A stretch of 25,043 nt of DNA, taken from assembly GCA_021325365.1 (NCBI GenBank), contig JAJPHF010000126.1, positions 1-25,043 on the forward strand, written 5' to 3'. Of this stretch, positions 6,839 through 13,887 are shown in pieces; position 1 is the first letter of the stretch; every line of letters starts with the position of its first letter. The notes below the pieces were generated by a model. The model saw only the letters and a list, made by a program, of their open reading frames with translations, was not told where the DNA came from and did no database searches. Source of the stretch: Pseudomonadota bacterium (lineage in GTDB: Bacteria > Chloroflexota > UBA6077 > JAJPHF01). A program made the translations under genes and the position numbers.

Positions 6839-8197
6839 CTAGTCGACCTCGCGGGCGGCGGGGGAGAGACGGGCGGCGAGGAGGCCGGTGAGGACGAGCG
6901 CGGCGGCCATGGCCGCCATCGTCGGCTGAACGCCGAAGGCCGCCGTGCCGAAGCCGGCCAGCATCGTCCCCAGCGGGATCATGCTGCGGTTCAGGAAGAC
7001 GATGCTGAGCACGCGCCCGCGGTACTCCTCGTCCACGATCTCTTGCACGACGGTGTTGTTGGTCGTCATGTAGACCTGCTGGCTGATGCCCACGATCAGC
7101 AGCATGAGCGCCGAGAACCAGACCCACGACGACAGCGCGAAGCCGAAGAGGGCGAGGCCGAACATGACGATGGCGGCCAGCATCAGCCAGCCGCGGCGCA
7201 CGTTCGTCGCCGCCGCGACGTAGAGTGCGCCGCCGACCGCCCCCAGGCTGGAGCAGGCGGTAAGCAGGCCCAGCCCGCTGCCGCCAACCCGCAGCACGTC
7301 GCGGGCAAACACGGTGAGCATCGTCATGTACGGCAGCCCCAGCCCGACGGGCAGCAGCGCCAGCACGAGCAGCCCCTGGAGCACCGGCTGCGTGCGGACG
7401 TAGTTCACGCCCCCCTTGATGTCGTCGAGCACGCTGCGATTGCCCACCGCGCGGCGCGGCGGAATGTCCATCGCCGCGAGGCTCCACAGCACCGCGATGA
7501 AGCTCACCGCGTTCAGGAAGAACGCGCCGGCGATGCCGACGGTCGCGATCAGCAGGCCCCCGATAGCCGGGCCAATGATCCGGGTCAGGTTGAACTGCGT
7601 CGAGTTCAAGCCGATCGCGTTGCGCAGGTCCTGTGGTGGTACGAGGTCCGACACCAGGCCCTGCTTGGCCGGCTGGTTGAAGGACATCATGATGCCGCGG
7701 CCGGCCGCGATGGCGAGCACCATCCAGATCTGGATCAGGCCCGTGACGTCGAGCACGGCCAGGGTGAGCGCGAGGACCATCGCGATGGCCTGCGTGGTGA
7801 ACATCAGCCGCCGCCGCTCCCAGCGGTCGGCCACCACGCCGCCGACGAGCGTGAAGATGAGGATCGGCAGCCAGCGGGCGAGATTCACCAGGCCCAGGTA
7901 GATGGCCGAGTCGGTGAGCAGGTAGACGAGCCAGTTGAACGCGATCTGGTCCATCCAGTCGCCGGTGTTCGACACCAGGTTGCCGATGAACAGCAGGCGG
8001 TAGTTGCGGTGGCGGAGCGAGCGCAGCGAGTCGGGAAGGGTAAAGCCGAGCGCGAGGCGCCCGATGGGCGGGGCCGACAAGCGTACGGCAGCGCGGACCG
8101 GCAGGGCGCCATTGCCCGTGGCATGGGCGGGCTCGACCGCGCTCTCGCGCACGAACGGTCCGCCGGGGGTGGGGTTGGCCCCTCGTGGTCCGGGCAT
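6839..8197 (-). CDS. MFS_3-type major facilitator exporter
   Basis: A 452-residue integral membrane transporter. After a ~55-residue polar N-terminal extension come about twelve hydrophobic segments. The MFS loop motif between segments 2 and 3 is GGVVADRWERRRLM, and a second copy-like GRGIMMSFNQPAKQGLVSDLV opens segment 4. RNAIGLNSTQFNLTRIIGPAIGG is typical of the MFS_3/EntS-like branch, usually proton-driven export of siderophores, peptides or drugs. The substrate is unknown. ATG at 8197 has GGAGGA closely upstream. It is clearly related to the second MFS gene at 11173-12504, with the same motif order, and the two flank the tRNA and peptide-protease locus. A palindrome overlaps its candidate -10 box (8284-8305), suggesting control by a repressor. 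Confidence 0.92.
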   Translation of the reverse strand: MPGPRGANPTPGGPFVRESAVEPAHATGNGALPVRAAVRLSAPPIGRLALGFTLPDSLRSLRHRNYRLLFIGNLVSNTGDWMDQIAFNWLVYLLTDSAIYLGLVNLARWLPILIFTLVGGVVADRWERRRLMFTTQAIAMVLALTLAVLDVTGLIQIWMVLAIAAGRGIMMSFNQPAKQGLVSDLVPPQDLRNAIGLNSTQFNLTRIIGPAIGGLLIATVGIAGAFFLNAVSFIAVLWSLAAMDIPPRRAVGNRSVLDDIKGGVNYVRTQPVLQGLLVLALLPVGLGLPYMTMLTVFARDVLRVGGSGLGLLTACSSLGAVGGALYVAAATNVRRGWLMLAAIVMFGLALFGFALSSWVWFSALMLLIVGISQQVYMTTNNTVVQEIVDEEYRGRVLSIVFLNRSMIPLGTMLAGFGTAAFGVQPTMAAMAAALVLTGLLAARLSPAAREVD

Positions 8198-8283
8198 AGT
8201 CCTCCGAGCCTGGGTCGCGCTGCCCGCGCGCAGGGTGCGGCGGACCGACGGCGCCGGGGAGCGCCAGGGCTGGCGTCAGCGCC

Positions 8284-8305
8284 CGCCTATTGCAGAGTAT
8301 AGGCG
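8284..8305 (-). promoter_or_regulatory. Candidate promoter/operator for the MFS gene
   Basis: A perfect 7-bp inverted repeat, CGCCTAT (8284-8290) and ATAGGCG (8299-8305), with an 8-base centre. On the minus strand it overlaps TATACT (complement of 8296-8301), one base from the consensus -10 box and ~95 bp upstream of the MFS start. No -35 box was seen. Overlap of palindrome and -10 fits a repressor site. A second minus-strand -10, perfect TATAAT (complement of 8341-8346), lies 45 bp further upstream. Confidence 0.45.
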
Positions 8306-8513
8306 AACGGACGCCACCGGCGGGGCTCCGTGGCATCCGCATTATACGCCTCTGGCCGTGCGGCCGCTCACATATGGCGGCTCGTGGAGCGTGTGGACGC
8401 CGCTGTTACCTGGGGGCGCGGGGCGGGCGCGGGAGGAGCGCCGCCGAGGCCGCGCGAGCGCGCGCCCCGGCCGCTCGCGAGACTCCACGGGACAGCTCGG
8501 TCCGGGTCGTCCG

Positions 8514-8543
8514 TTGACCCGTGCGGCGCGGCTGGCGCATAAT
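8514..8543 (+). promoter_or_regulatory. Promoter of tRNA-Gly
   Basis: TTGACC (8514-8519, 5 of 6 to consensus) and CATAAT (8538-8543, 5 of 6) are separated by 18 bases. This would start transcription near 8550, about 28 bases before the mature tRNA. It is the best sigma-70-like promoter in the window, and its position ahead of a tRNA gene supports it. Confidence 0.7.
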
Positions 8544-8577
8544 GTAGCGGGCGCCTGTCGCAGCGGGCGTCGCTCGC

Positions 8578-8654
8578 GCGGGGGTAGCTCAGCCCGGCAG
8601 AGCCCCTGCCTTCCAAGCAGGTTGTCGCGGGTTCGAATCCCGTCCCCCGCTCCA
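8578..8654 (+). tRNA. tRNA-Gly (anticodon UCC)
   Basis: A full cloverleaf can be drawn. The acceptor GCGGGGG (8578-8584) pairs with CCCCCGC (8644-8650). The D-arm is GCTC/GAGC. The anticodon stem CCTGC/GCAGG encloses loop CTTCCAA, with anticodon TCC at 8612-8614. The T-arm is GCGGG-TTCGAAT-CCCGT. The discriminator is T at 8651, normal for bacterial tRNA-Gly, and CCA is encoded (8652-8654). It decodes GGA and possibly GGG. It stands alone between two minus-strand genes. Confidence 0.97.
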
Positions 8655-9036
8655 AAGTGTCATACCGGCGCCAACAGGGCGCTGTCCCCTCGTCTCGTGA
8701 GAGTCGCCCGCGCCACTGCCCGACCGACGGGGTACTGCGGCTCGGCCGTAGTGCGCGCAAAGTCCCGCGAGCACCAGCCTTCCGGCACGGGGCCGTCGCC
8801 TGGTCCCTTACCCGTGCCGGCGTGGCCTAGATTCCCCTTAGCTCCGCGACTCTCCAGCCCAACCCGCGGCGCCGTGGTATCCGTCCGGCGTGGGGTATCA
8901 CGATCCAGTTGGGCGCTGACGACGGCCGAATGCGGGGCGCACAGGCCCCGTAGCCGAGCGGACCGTTAAACACCTCTGGGATAGGCCGTCGCGGCGGCGG
9001 CTCGGCAGCACCAGGCTCGGCAGCAGCGCCTCGCGC
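8655..9036. other. Gene-free region with a 10-bp inverted repeat
   Basis: This 382-bp stretch between the tRNA and the M50 gene has no supportable gene. It holds a perfect inverted repeat, CCGGCACGGG (8782-8791) with CCCGTGCCGG (8811-8820), around a 19-base loop. The repeat could terminate transcription from the tRNA side or from the peptidase operon. There is no U-tract. Confidence 0.4.
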
Positions 9037-10497
9037 CTAACCCGGCCCGGCGCATCGCCGGCGCGCGATCGCCGGACCAGACGCGCGCGCCGGCGCGGGG
9101 CGGTGGTCGGGCGCACCGGGAGCGCCACGCCGGGCGGGGTGCGGCGGCCGCAGCCGGGCCAGGAGGCGTCCGACGGCTCGCGCCAGCTGCCATAGCTTCA
9201 GCGCCGTGCCGAAGAGCAGGGGAATACCAAACGCGAGCGCCACGACGATCACCAGGACGCGCCACCCGACCCCCTCCTGGACCCAGGCGTCCGCGAGGAG
9301 CCGCTGAAGCCGGCGTGCCCAGAGGTAGGTCGCCGCTGCGAGGACCAGGCCCGAGTACAGCAGCGCCAGCGTCCCGTACACGGTGAAGATCCGCTCCTCG
9401 CGCGAGAAGGGGGTGCGCCGCTTGAGCTTTCGCCACAGCTCCGCGCGAATGAATGCCAGCGCGCGGGCGCGCAGGCGCGGCATCTCGAGCCAGTCGATCA
9501 ACAAGTAGTAGCCGTCTAGCTCGAGCAGCGGCACGAGCTGCAGGGTGTTGTTGACGTAAGCGACCAGCGCCAGCTGGAAGGCGATCGGCGCGAGGAGCGA
9601 GCTGGGCTGCCAGACGACCACCAGCATGGCGAGGCCGCCCAAGGCCCAGATCGTGGCCATGCCCGCGACTGAGACGAGCAAGCGGGCGCGCCGCGGCGCC
9701 ATCCAGATGTCGCTCGTGTCGGTGAAGAACGCCGGTAGCCCGTAGTAGAGCATGACGCCGCCGCGTCGGACCTCGCACCCAAAATGCTTGGTCGTCAGCG
9801 CGTGACCCAGCTCGTGGAGCGAGATGACCGCCGTCCAGAGCGCCAGGAACGTGAGTAAGCCCAGGGTGTAGGAGCCGCGAAAGCGCAGGATGTCCCGGTC
9901 GCCGAAGAGCAGCTCCCACACGAACAGCCCCGCGCCCACGAGCGCGAGGACGGCGCCGAGCAGCAGCACCGGCGGCGTGAACGCCGCCCAACCGCCCGCA
10001 CGGTAAAGCGCGGTGAGGGGGCCGTCGAGTCCCGTGAGGGGGAACTCATGATACCGATAGCTCTGGATGACTTGGTCGATCCGGTAGGTCCAGGTGTGGC
10101 GGGCGAGCGCCGCGGCCAGCCCGCCCCAGGCGTCGCGCGGCTCGCCGACGAGGAAGCGCTGCTGCCGCAGCTCGTGCACCAGGTGGACGACGCGGTCGAA
10201 GGCGAAGCGCTGGTAGCGCTGCACGTACGCCTCCATCAGGTCGGCGACCTGGTGGCTGCCGTCCATCAGCGCCAGCAGGTACTGCTCGTCAGGGCCCAGG
10301 CGCACGTAGGTGCCGGCGCTCGGGCTCTTGGCGATGTAGTACGCTTCGCCATCCGTGGTGGTGAAGCCGCGTACCACGACGTCCGGGCGCAGCCGGGGGC
10401 GATCGTAGGCGGGGTTCACGCGGTCGGCAAGCTGTGCCCACACGCTGCGCCCGGACGCCGACGCGGGAGCCGCCGCCGCCTCGCCCGCCTGGGCCAT
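9037..10497 (-). CDS. Membrane M50 metalloprotease with N-terminal PqqD/RRE-like domain
   Basis: A 486-residue membrane protease. Residues ~38-120 read like a PqqD-type winged helix (VVVRGFTTTDGEAYYIAKSP, TYVRLGPDEQYLLALMDG, then a helical L-rich segment). This is the fold that RiPP systems use as a leader-peptide recognition element. The M50 core follows: HELGH at 228-232 gives the zinc HExxH, and LELDGYYLLIDW with Asp328 provides the third ligand motif. Membrane segments flank both (about 172-195, 210-232, 272-297, 303-325 and two after 370). The architecture matches proteins annotated as putative peptide zinc metalloproteases (YydH-like). The last ~45 residues are a basic Pro/Arg/Ala tail. 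ATG at 10497 has GGAGGA five bases upstream. The NHLP-clan peptide gene lies 116 bp upstream on the same strand and is the natural candidate substrate. Confidence 0.88.
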   Translation of the reverse strand: MAQAGEAAAAPASASGRSVWAQLADRVNPAYDRPRLRPDVVVRGFTTTDGEAYYIAKSPSAGTYVRLGPDEQYLLALMDGSHQVADLMEAYVQRYQRFAFDRVVHLVHELRQQRFLVGEPRDAWGGLAAALARHTWTYRIDQVIQSYRYHEFPLTGLDGPLTALYRAGGWAAFTPPVLLLGAVLALVGAGLFVWELLFGDRDILRFRGSYTLGLLTFLALWTAVISLHELGHALTTKHFGCEVRRGGVMLYYGLPAFFTDTSDIWMAPRRARLLVSVAGMATIWALGGLAMLVVVWQPSSLLAPIAFQLALVAYVNNTLQLVPLLELDGYYLLIDWLEMPRLRARALAFIRAELWRKLKRRTPFSREERIFTVYGTLALLYSGLVLAAATYLWARRLQRLLADAWVQEGVGWRVLVIVVALAFGIPLLFGTALKLWQLARAVGRLLARLRPPHPARRGAPGAPDHRPAPARASGPAIARRRCAGPG

Positions 10498-10567
10498 GTG
10501 TCCTCCGCCGCCGACGTGAAGCGGTGTACGGATAGTGTGAGCACGAAACGCGCGGGAGGCTCTGCCG

Positions 10568-10600
10568 CGCGGCGCCCCCGCGCTTCACGAGGGCGCCGCG
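10568..10600 (-). terminator. Intercistronic hairpin between peptide and protease genes
   Basis: A perfect 10-bp stem, CGCGGCGCCC (10568-10577) with GGGCGCCGCG (10591-10600), and a 13-base loop. It begins 14 bases after the stop of the peptide gene and ends about 70 bases before the protease start. It has no U-tract. The position fits an attenuator or mRNA-stabilising hairpin that keeps the peptide transcript in excess over the protease, as seen in bacteriocin operons. Confidence 0.5.
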
Positions 10601-10613
10601 TGACAGGGCCGTG

Positions 10614-10871
10614 CTAGTACCAGGGCTCGGTGGGGAACGCGGCGCCTGGCCCGGGCGGATTGTCGAGCGGCGGGCTAGACTGCTTGGTGACGCGCGCGTC
10701 CACGCCGAGGGCCGCGAGCTGCTCGGAGTCGTCGGCGCGCAGCGCCGCCCGCTCCTCGGGCGTCAGGTCATAGCCCGCCAGCGCCGCGTCGGGATCGCGC
10801 TGCAGCTGTGACCGGAAGGCCGCGTCCGTGCTCGCCCGCTCCACTGCCTGCATCAAAGCCTCGCGCGACAT
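10614..10871 (-). CDS. NHLP-clan (Os1348/Franean1_4349-like) RiPP precursor-like peptide
   Basis: An 85-residue peptide with the leader signature of NHLP-clan small proteins: MSREAL start, FR at 19-20, DP at 26-27, AL, then YDLTPEERAAL (34-44), D48 and GVDAR (56-60). These leaders derive from the nitrile-hydratase alpha/Nif11-like clan. The C-terminal 25 residues are unlike the leader, rich in Pro and Gly, and end in PTEPWY; this is the possible core. It has no Cys, so lanthionine or thiazole from Cys is excluded, though Ser, Thr and aromatic residues remain available. The frame is open upstream to 11003. ATG 10871 was chosen because GGAGG lies five bases before it and the second copy in this window starts the same way. 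It lies directly upstream of the RRE-M50 protease and is divergent from an MFS exporter. Confidence 0.85.
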   Translation of the reverse strand: MSREALMQAVERASTDAAFRSQLQRDPDAALAGYDLTPEERAALRADDSEQLAALGVDARVTKQSSPPLDNPPGPGAAFPTEPWY

Positions 10872-10966
10872 AGTAACCTCCAAGCCGCGCTTGCGCCCGG
10901 CCGGGGCTCCCGCGGCCGCCCGCGGGGTGGACCCTACCGGGCGCATCGTCTGGTTCGCTGCCAACA

Positions 10967-10989
10967 ACATGTGGTCCGCAATACATGTG
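10967..10989. promoter_or_regulatory. Paired ACATGTG sites in the divergent control region
   Basis: The 301-bp region 10872-11172 separates the divergent peptide gene and MFS gene and has no gene of its own. ACATGTG (palindromic core ACATGT) occurs at 10967-10973 and 10983-10989, a 16-bp period, and each copy lies beside a GCCAAC element (10960 and 10989). This AT-richer patch could be a two-site operator serving one or both genes. No confident -35/-10 pair could be assigned. Confidence 0.35.
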
Positions 10990-11172
10990 CCAACCCTCAC
11001 CATGCCCGGCGCCGCGCACGCGCCGAGCGCCCCGATCGTCTCGTGGCGAAGGTCCGTCGAGCGCCTCGCGGCCGCGCCGCTCTCCAGCCTGCCGCGTGAT
11101 AGGGCCTGCTACGCTGGCGGGGAGCGCGGCGCAAGTGCTACGCTGAGAGGCGAGTCGCGGCAGGGGGTGGCG

Positions 11173-12504
11173 ATGGATCGCGCGGGGGCAGACCGCCCGG
11201 CGCCCGCATCGTCGCGCACTCCGACCGCCGAGCCGGCGGGCGCTCCGTCCGCCAGCGCGCGGCTCGGCGCCTTCCGCTATCCGGTCTACCGCTGGTACTG
11301 GCTCGGTCAGCTTGCCACGAACATCGGCACCTGGATGGCCGTCGTGGCGACCGGCTGGCTGCTGCTGGAGCTGACCGACTCTCCCGCGATCCTCGGCCTG
11401 AACGCCGCCTTCCAGGGTGTGCCCATCGTCGTCTTCGCGCTGGTGGGCGGCGTGGTCGCCGACCGCTTCGATCGCTATCGCCTGATGGTCGGCGCCCAGG
11501 TCGTGCAGCTCGCGCTCGACACGGGGCTCGCCGTGCTCGTGGCGACCGGCGCCGTCACTGTGCCGCACGTCTTCGTCTACTCGCTGCTCCAGGCGATCGT
11601 CAACGGCCTGACGACGCCGGCTCGGCAGGCGCTTGTGCCGCGCCTCGTGCCGCGCGAAGGGCTGGTCTCGGCCGTGGCGCTCAACTCGAGCGTCTGGCAG
11701 GGCGGCGCCGTGGTGGGGCCCACGTTGGCGGGCGTGGTCCTGGCCGCCTTCGGCACCGTTTGGAACTTCTACATCAACGTGCTGAGCGACGTGGTGTGTC
11801 TCGGCGCCATGCTGTTGATGCGGCTGCCCCGCGAGCCGCGCCGGGCGAGCGCGCACTCGCCGTGGGCCAGCCTCGTGCAGGGCACGCGGTACTGCGCCCA
11901 CCAGCCTGACGTGCGCACCCTGCTCCTCGCCACGGGCGTCGTCTGCCTGCTCGGCCGCCCCTACACGCAGCTCCTGCCCGTGTTCGCCCGCGACGTGTTC
12001 CGCGTCGGTCCCGAGGGGCTGGGGGTGATGCTCACGATGCCGTCGATCGGCGCCATCATCGCCGTCATCGGGATCGGGGTCGTGGCGCCGACGGACACCG
12101 CGCGCTGGTTCTTGCGGTCGTCCATCGCGGCGGCGCTGGCGCTGGGCGCGTTCGCCGCATCGCCGATCTATGGGCTCTCGCTGGTCATGCTCGTGTTCGT
12201 CGGCGGCACCAGCGCGGCCGCTACCTCGCTGTCCAACAGCCTCCTGCTCCAGGTCGTCGAGGACCGCATGCGGGGTCGGGTGATGGGGTATTTCATGGCC
12301 TCGACCTGGGGGGCCTGGCGGCTCGGGGCGTTCCCGGCCGGCGTAGTTGGCAGCGTGTGGGGCACGCCGCTGGCGATCGGCCTGTGCGCCGTGCTGCTCC
12401 TCATCGCGCAGGTCCCCGTCGCGCGCAGCCGACTGGTGCGGTGGACGCCGGCCGCTTTGGAGCCCCGCTCGCTCGGCGCCTCGCGCGAGGCGGCGCCGCC
12501 CTGA
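11173..12504 (+). CDS. MFS_3-type major facilitator exporter, divergent from the peptide locus
   Basis: A 443-residue transporter with about twelve membrane segments after a ~35-residue polar N-terminus. The motif-A loop is GGVVADRFDRYRLM, and the segment-4 entry is GLTTPARQALVPRLVPREGL, followed by ALNSSVWQGGAVVGPTLAGV. Later LLQVVEDRMRGRVMGYF is the usual second-half loop signature. This places it in the MFS_3 group together with the 6839-8197 gene. The reading frame opens at 10828. ATG 11173 was chosen because of the GGGGGTGG purine run just upstream and because the fold starts soon after (GAFRYPVYRWYWLGQL). It is transcribed divergently from the NHLP-clan peptide, so it may export or give self-protection against that peptide, but an unrelated drug-efflux role is equally possible from sequence alone. 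Confidence 0.9.
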   Translation: MDRAGADRPAPASSRTPTAEPAGAPSASARLGAFRYPVYRWYWLGQLATNIGTWMAVVATGWLLLELTDSPAILGLNAAFQGVPIVVFALVGGVVADRFDRYRLMVGAQVVQLALDTGLAVLVATGAVTVPHVFVYSLLQAIVNGLTTPARQALVPRLVPREGLVSAVALNSSVWQGGAVVGPTLAGVVLAAFGTVWNFYINVLSDVVCLGAMLLMRLPREPRRASAHSPWASLVQGTRYCAHQPDVRTLLLATGVVCLLGRPYTQLLPVFARDVFRVGPEGLGVMLTMPSIGAIIAVIGIGVVAPTDTARWFLRSSIAAALALGAFAASPIYGLSLVMLVFVGGTSAAATSLSNSLLLQVVEDRMRGRVMGYFMASTWGAWRLGAFPAGVVGSVWGTPLAIGLCAVLLLIAQVPVARSRLVRWTPAALEPRSLGASREAAPP

Positions 12505-12724
12505 CGCCCTCGCCGCGCTCGCCGCGCTAGCCCCGGCCGCGCGGGGCAGGCCGGCGGCTCGCGGCTCTCCCGGCGGCGCCAGGCCCGGCCCGACGCGCCG
12601 CTGGGCGGTCTCCGCCACTCGTGACGCTCGCGGCGCGCCTTTCAGGCCGCAACCCGCCGTTGGTATTATCCTCACGACGCGGGCCGGCGGGAGCGGGCGC
12701 GGCCCGACACGCGGGGGTGAGGCG

Positions 12725-13243
12725 ATGGGGCTCAGGGAGCGGCTGGAGGCCGACCAGCGCGATGCCATGCGCAGCGGGCATACTCTGCGCCTGAACACCA
12801 TACGGATGCTGCGGAACGCGGTGAAGAACGCCGAGATCGCGCGCCGCGTGCCCACGCTCGACGAAAACGGCCAGGTCGTGGAAGGCTCGGCCGTGGACCC
12901 CGGCCCGCTCACCGACGAGGAGATCGAGGACGTGCTCGCGCAGCAAATCAAGCAGCGCCGCGACTCGATCGCCATCTACAAGAAGGCGGGACGCCAGGAC
13001 CTCTACGAGAAGGAAGAAGCGGAGCTAGAGGTTCTGCTAGCGTACCAGCCGCAACGCTTCTCGGCCGTCGAGGTGGAGGCGCTGGTCCGCAACGCGATTG
13101 CCGAGGTGGGGGCGACCTCGCCGCGCGAGACCGGCAAGGTCATGGGGCGGCTCGCGCCGCAGCTCCGCGACAAGAAGATGGACCTCGGCGCCGTGCGCGA
13201 AGTCGTGGAGCGCGTGCTCGCCGAGTCGGCTGGCGCTCCCTAG
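12725..13243 (+). CDS. GatB/YqeY domain protein
   Basis: A 172-residue cytoplasmic protein, slightly longer than the usual ~150 for YqeY. N-terminal GLRERLEADQRDAMRSG, then TIRMLRNAVKNAEI, and the central EEIEDVLAQQIKQRRDSI, FYKK-like IAIYKKAGRQDL and EVLLAYQPQ are typical. C-terminal ETGKVMGRLAPQLRDKKMD is the strongest YqeY signature. YqeY resembles the helical tail domain of GatB, which binds tRNA in the amidotransferase, but the free-standing protein has no settled function. A ~15-residue insertion around 45-58 (VPTLDENGQVVEGSAVD) accounts for the extra length. ATG 12725 has GGTGAGG just upstream. The 220-bp gap before it holds TATTAT (12664-12669) as a weak -10 candidate. Its stop codon is one base from the stop of the convergent small gene. 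Confidence 0.9.
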   Translation: MGLRERLEADQRDAMRSGHTLRLNTIRMLRNAVKNAEIARRVPTLDENGQVVEGSAVDPGPLTDEEIEDVLAQQIKQRRDSIAIYKKAGRQDLYEKEEAELEVLLAYQPQRFSAVEVEALVRNAIAEVGATSPRETGKVMGRLAPQLRDKKMDLGAVREVVERVLAESAGAP

Positions 13244-13244
13244 G

Positions 13245-13478
13245 TTAGTCGGCGGACGGCCGCGCCCGGCGCGGCCGCGGCGCGTGGAGCGCGGGGGTGG
13301 CAGCGCCCGGGGCGCCGTCCTTCGCGCGCTGAGCGAGCATCTGCTCGACGAGCGTCACGTAGGTCTTGCCGTGCTTCGGGATGCGGCGCCGCTCGGCCGC
13401 GCGACGGACCGCACGCCGCTGCCAGCGCCCACCCGGCGCCTCCTCGGGTTCCCTATCGTGCTCGCGAACGCGCGGCAT
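13245..13478 (-). CDS. Small basic protein of unknown function
   Basis: A 77-residue, highly basic protein. The central segment RRRIPKHGKTYVTLVEQMLAQRAKD looks like a folded helical core; the rest is Arg/Ala/Pro-rich. I recognise no named family. Support for coding comes from a good GGGAGA ribosome-binding site seven bases before ATG 13478 and a TACTAT -10-like box (complement of 13496-13501) just upstream, which would give a very short leader. The neighbouring small zinc-ribbon gene ends 38 bp upstream on the same strand. Its stop is separated by a single base from that of the convergent YqeY-like gene, so neither gene has room for its own terminator. Confidence 0.55.
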   Translation of the reverse strand: MPRVREHDREPEEAPGGRWQRRAVRRAAERRRIPKHGKTYVTLVEQMLAQRAKDGAPGAATPALHAPRPRRARPSAD

Positions 13479-13516
13479 CGTGATTCTCCCGCTGTATAGT
13501 ACGTCAAGCCGCTCGG

Positions 13517-13708
13517 CTAGTCGTCCTCGCTGCGGCCGCCGGCCGGCCGGTGCGCCGTGCGTTGAAAGTCGGTGTCTTTCGGCTCAGTGCCCGGCACCCA
13601 GACGTGGCCGCACTCCGGACAGCGCCAGCCCACCGCGCCCGTGGCTGTGAGGGCCTGCTGCATGGCCGTGTCCACGCCGCAGTGGGGGCACTCGATCATC
13701 TCGGCCAT
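13517..13708 (-). CDS. Small zinc-ribbon protein
   Basis: A 63-residue protein with two zinc knuckles, CPHC (7-10) and CPEC (30-33), separated by about 20 residues. This is the usual arrangement of a treble-clef or rubredoxin-like zinc ribbon binding one zinc. The knuckles surround a GAVGWR turn and are followed by GHVWVPG. The C-terminal third is polar and probably disordered. The domain often mediates nucleic-acid or protein contacts, but the target is unknown. ATG 13708 has GGGAGGA upstream. It is divergent from glmU, sharing a ~180-bp control region, and precedes the small basic gene. Confidence 0.75.
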   Translation of the reverse strand: MAEMIECPHCGVDTAMQQALTATGAVGWRCPECGHVWVPGTEPKDTDFQRTAHRPAGGRSEDD

Positions 13709-13778
13709 CGTGTCCTCCCACTGCCCTCTAGCATGTCGCGGGCCAGGGGCGGCCGGCGGCGTGCGCGCCTGGATTCCT

Positions 13779-13806
13779 TTGACCCGCGCCCGCGTGGTAA
13801 CATGTT
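13779..13806 (+). promoter_or_regulatory. Candidate glmU promoter
   Basis: TTGACC (13779-13784, 5 of 6) is followed after 16 bases by CATGTT (13801-13806), a weak -10 keeping the key second A and last T. It lies ~80 bp upstream of the glmU start within the divergent region, in a locally AT-richer patch. The match is moderate. Confidence 0.35.
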
Positions 13807-13887
13807 TTCTAGCAACGGGTACCGCAACTTCTGGCAGCGCATTCGCCCTGGCGTAACCTGGCTGCGGAATGGTGCCCCCAGGAAGGT

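Noticed and set aside
8945..8975. tRNA-like 5' segment (CCCCGTAGCCGAGCGGA)
   Set aside because: It resembles the start of a class II tRNA, but no anticodon arm, T-loop or matching acceptor strand follows.
10768..12975. 735-codon minus-strand frame opposite the MFS gene
   Set aside because: The translation is His/Arg/Asp-rich with no fold signature, while the opposite strand has a clear twelve-segment transporter.
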